A DNA stretch of 5,333 nt from Dokdonella_A sp051958935. Lineage in GTDB: Bacteria; Pseudomonadota; Gammaproteobacteria; Xanthomonadales; Rhodanobacteraceae. The stretch is taken from positions 1-5,333 of the forward strand of contig NZ_JBQCFP010000090.1 in the NCBI RefSeq assembly GCF_051958935.1, read 5' to 3'. Made by a program: the position numbers and the translations under genes. The notes below the pieces were generated by a model that was not told where the DNA came from, did not search any database, and saw only the letters and a program-made list of their open reading frames with translations. Positions 5,258 through 5,333 of this stretch are shown piece after piece (the first letter of the stretch is position 1; each line of letters begins with the position of its first letter).

Positions 5258-5333
5258 ATGGCACGAAGGGGTCGACCTGGGCTTTCCGATGCCCAGAAGC
5301 AGGATGTGTGGCAGCGGTGGAAATGCGGTCAAT
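5258..5333 (+). CDS. IS30-family transposase, N-terminal fragment
   Basis: ATG 5258 opens a frame that continues past the right edge. The 25 complete codons read MARRGRPGLSDAQKQDVWQR and then WKCGQ. This is the typical opening of one group of IS30-family transposases, in which a basic start leads into the N-terminal helix-turn-helix that recognises the element's ends (usually continuing with SLSEIGRALGK-like residues). By family knowledge, the full protein would be roughly 330-400 residues with a C-terminal DDE catalytic domain, acting through a copy-out/circle pathway. The catalytic residues are not in the window, so integrity cannot be judged. The fragment is short, but the match to the family opening is distinctive. 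Confidence 0.8.
   Translation, partial: MARRGRPGLSDAQKQDVWQRWKCGQ

Larger units (their letters stand above)
5201..5333 (+). mobile_element. IS30-family insertion sequence, left part (runs off the window)
   Basis: The transposase start at 5258 marks the element. Its left terminus is not certain. The stretch at 5201-5220 (GCTCAACCGGTCGATGCAAC) has the GGTC-to-GCAAC character I recall of IS30-family ends and lies at a plausible distance before the transposase gene, so I place the boundary at about 5195-5205. The right end, and therefore the matching inverted repeat and target duplication, are outside the window. Confidence 0.6.

Noticed and set aside
1..5333. CRISPR arrays, tRNA or rRNA genes, toxin-antitoxin or defence modules
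   Set aside because: No regularly spaced direct repeats, no tRNA-like cloverleaf and no small paired genes of that type were seen on either strand.

Overview
The window is GC-rich bacterial chromosome with tightly packed genes on both strands. Protein similarity recognised by eye, the strong G/C bias at third codon positions and an IS30-type transposase start suggest a gammaproteobacterium of the Xanthomonadaceae type (Lysobacter/Luteimonas/Xanthomonas-like). That placement is an inference from gene style; no ribosomal or other phylogenetic marker is present.

Layout from left to right. Bases 1-399 are the 3' end of aceE, the E1 subunit of pyruvate dehydrogenase. Bases 400-681 are non-coding and hold a near-perfect 26-bp inverted repeat (433-458 / 563-588) of palindromic repeat-element type, followed by a candidate promoter lying so close to the next gene that its mRNA could be leaderless. 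Bases 682-3051 encode a large MscS-family mechanosensitive channel with a signal peptide, a periplasmic DUF3772-type region, about eleven membrane segments and a C-terminal MscS core. It converges with an HU-family nucleoid protein (3486 to 3127, minus strand), and a strong GC hairpin sits between the two stops. Upstream of HU on the same strand is an SPFH/prohibitin-family membrane protein (4560 to 3646). Divergent from it, at 4745-5248, is an unrecognised exported or membrane-anchored protein. Its C-terminus appears to be replaced by sequence from the left end of an IS30-family insertion element, whose transposase starts at 5258 and runs off the window.

The genes do not form an evident pathway. 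Central metabolism (aceE), envelope tension relief (MscS-like), nucleoid structure (HU-like) and membrane microdomain or protease scaffolding (SPFH) are ordinary core or housekeeping functions. The accessory signals are the repeat element after aceE and the insertion sequence at the right edge. I found no convincing undescribed multi-gene system; the points most worth checking are the inverted-repeat element, the possible leaderless channel gene, and the IS-truncated ORF.
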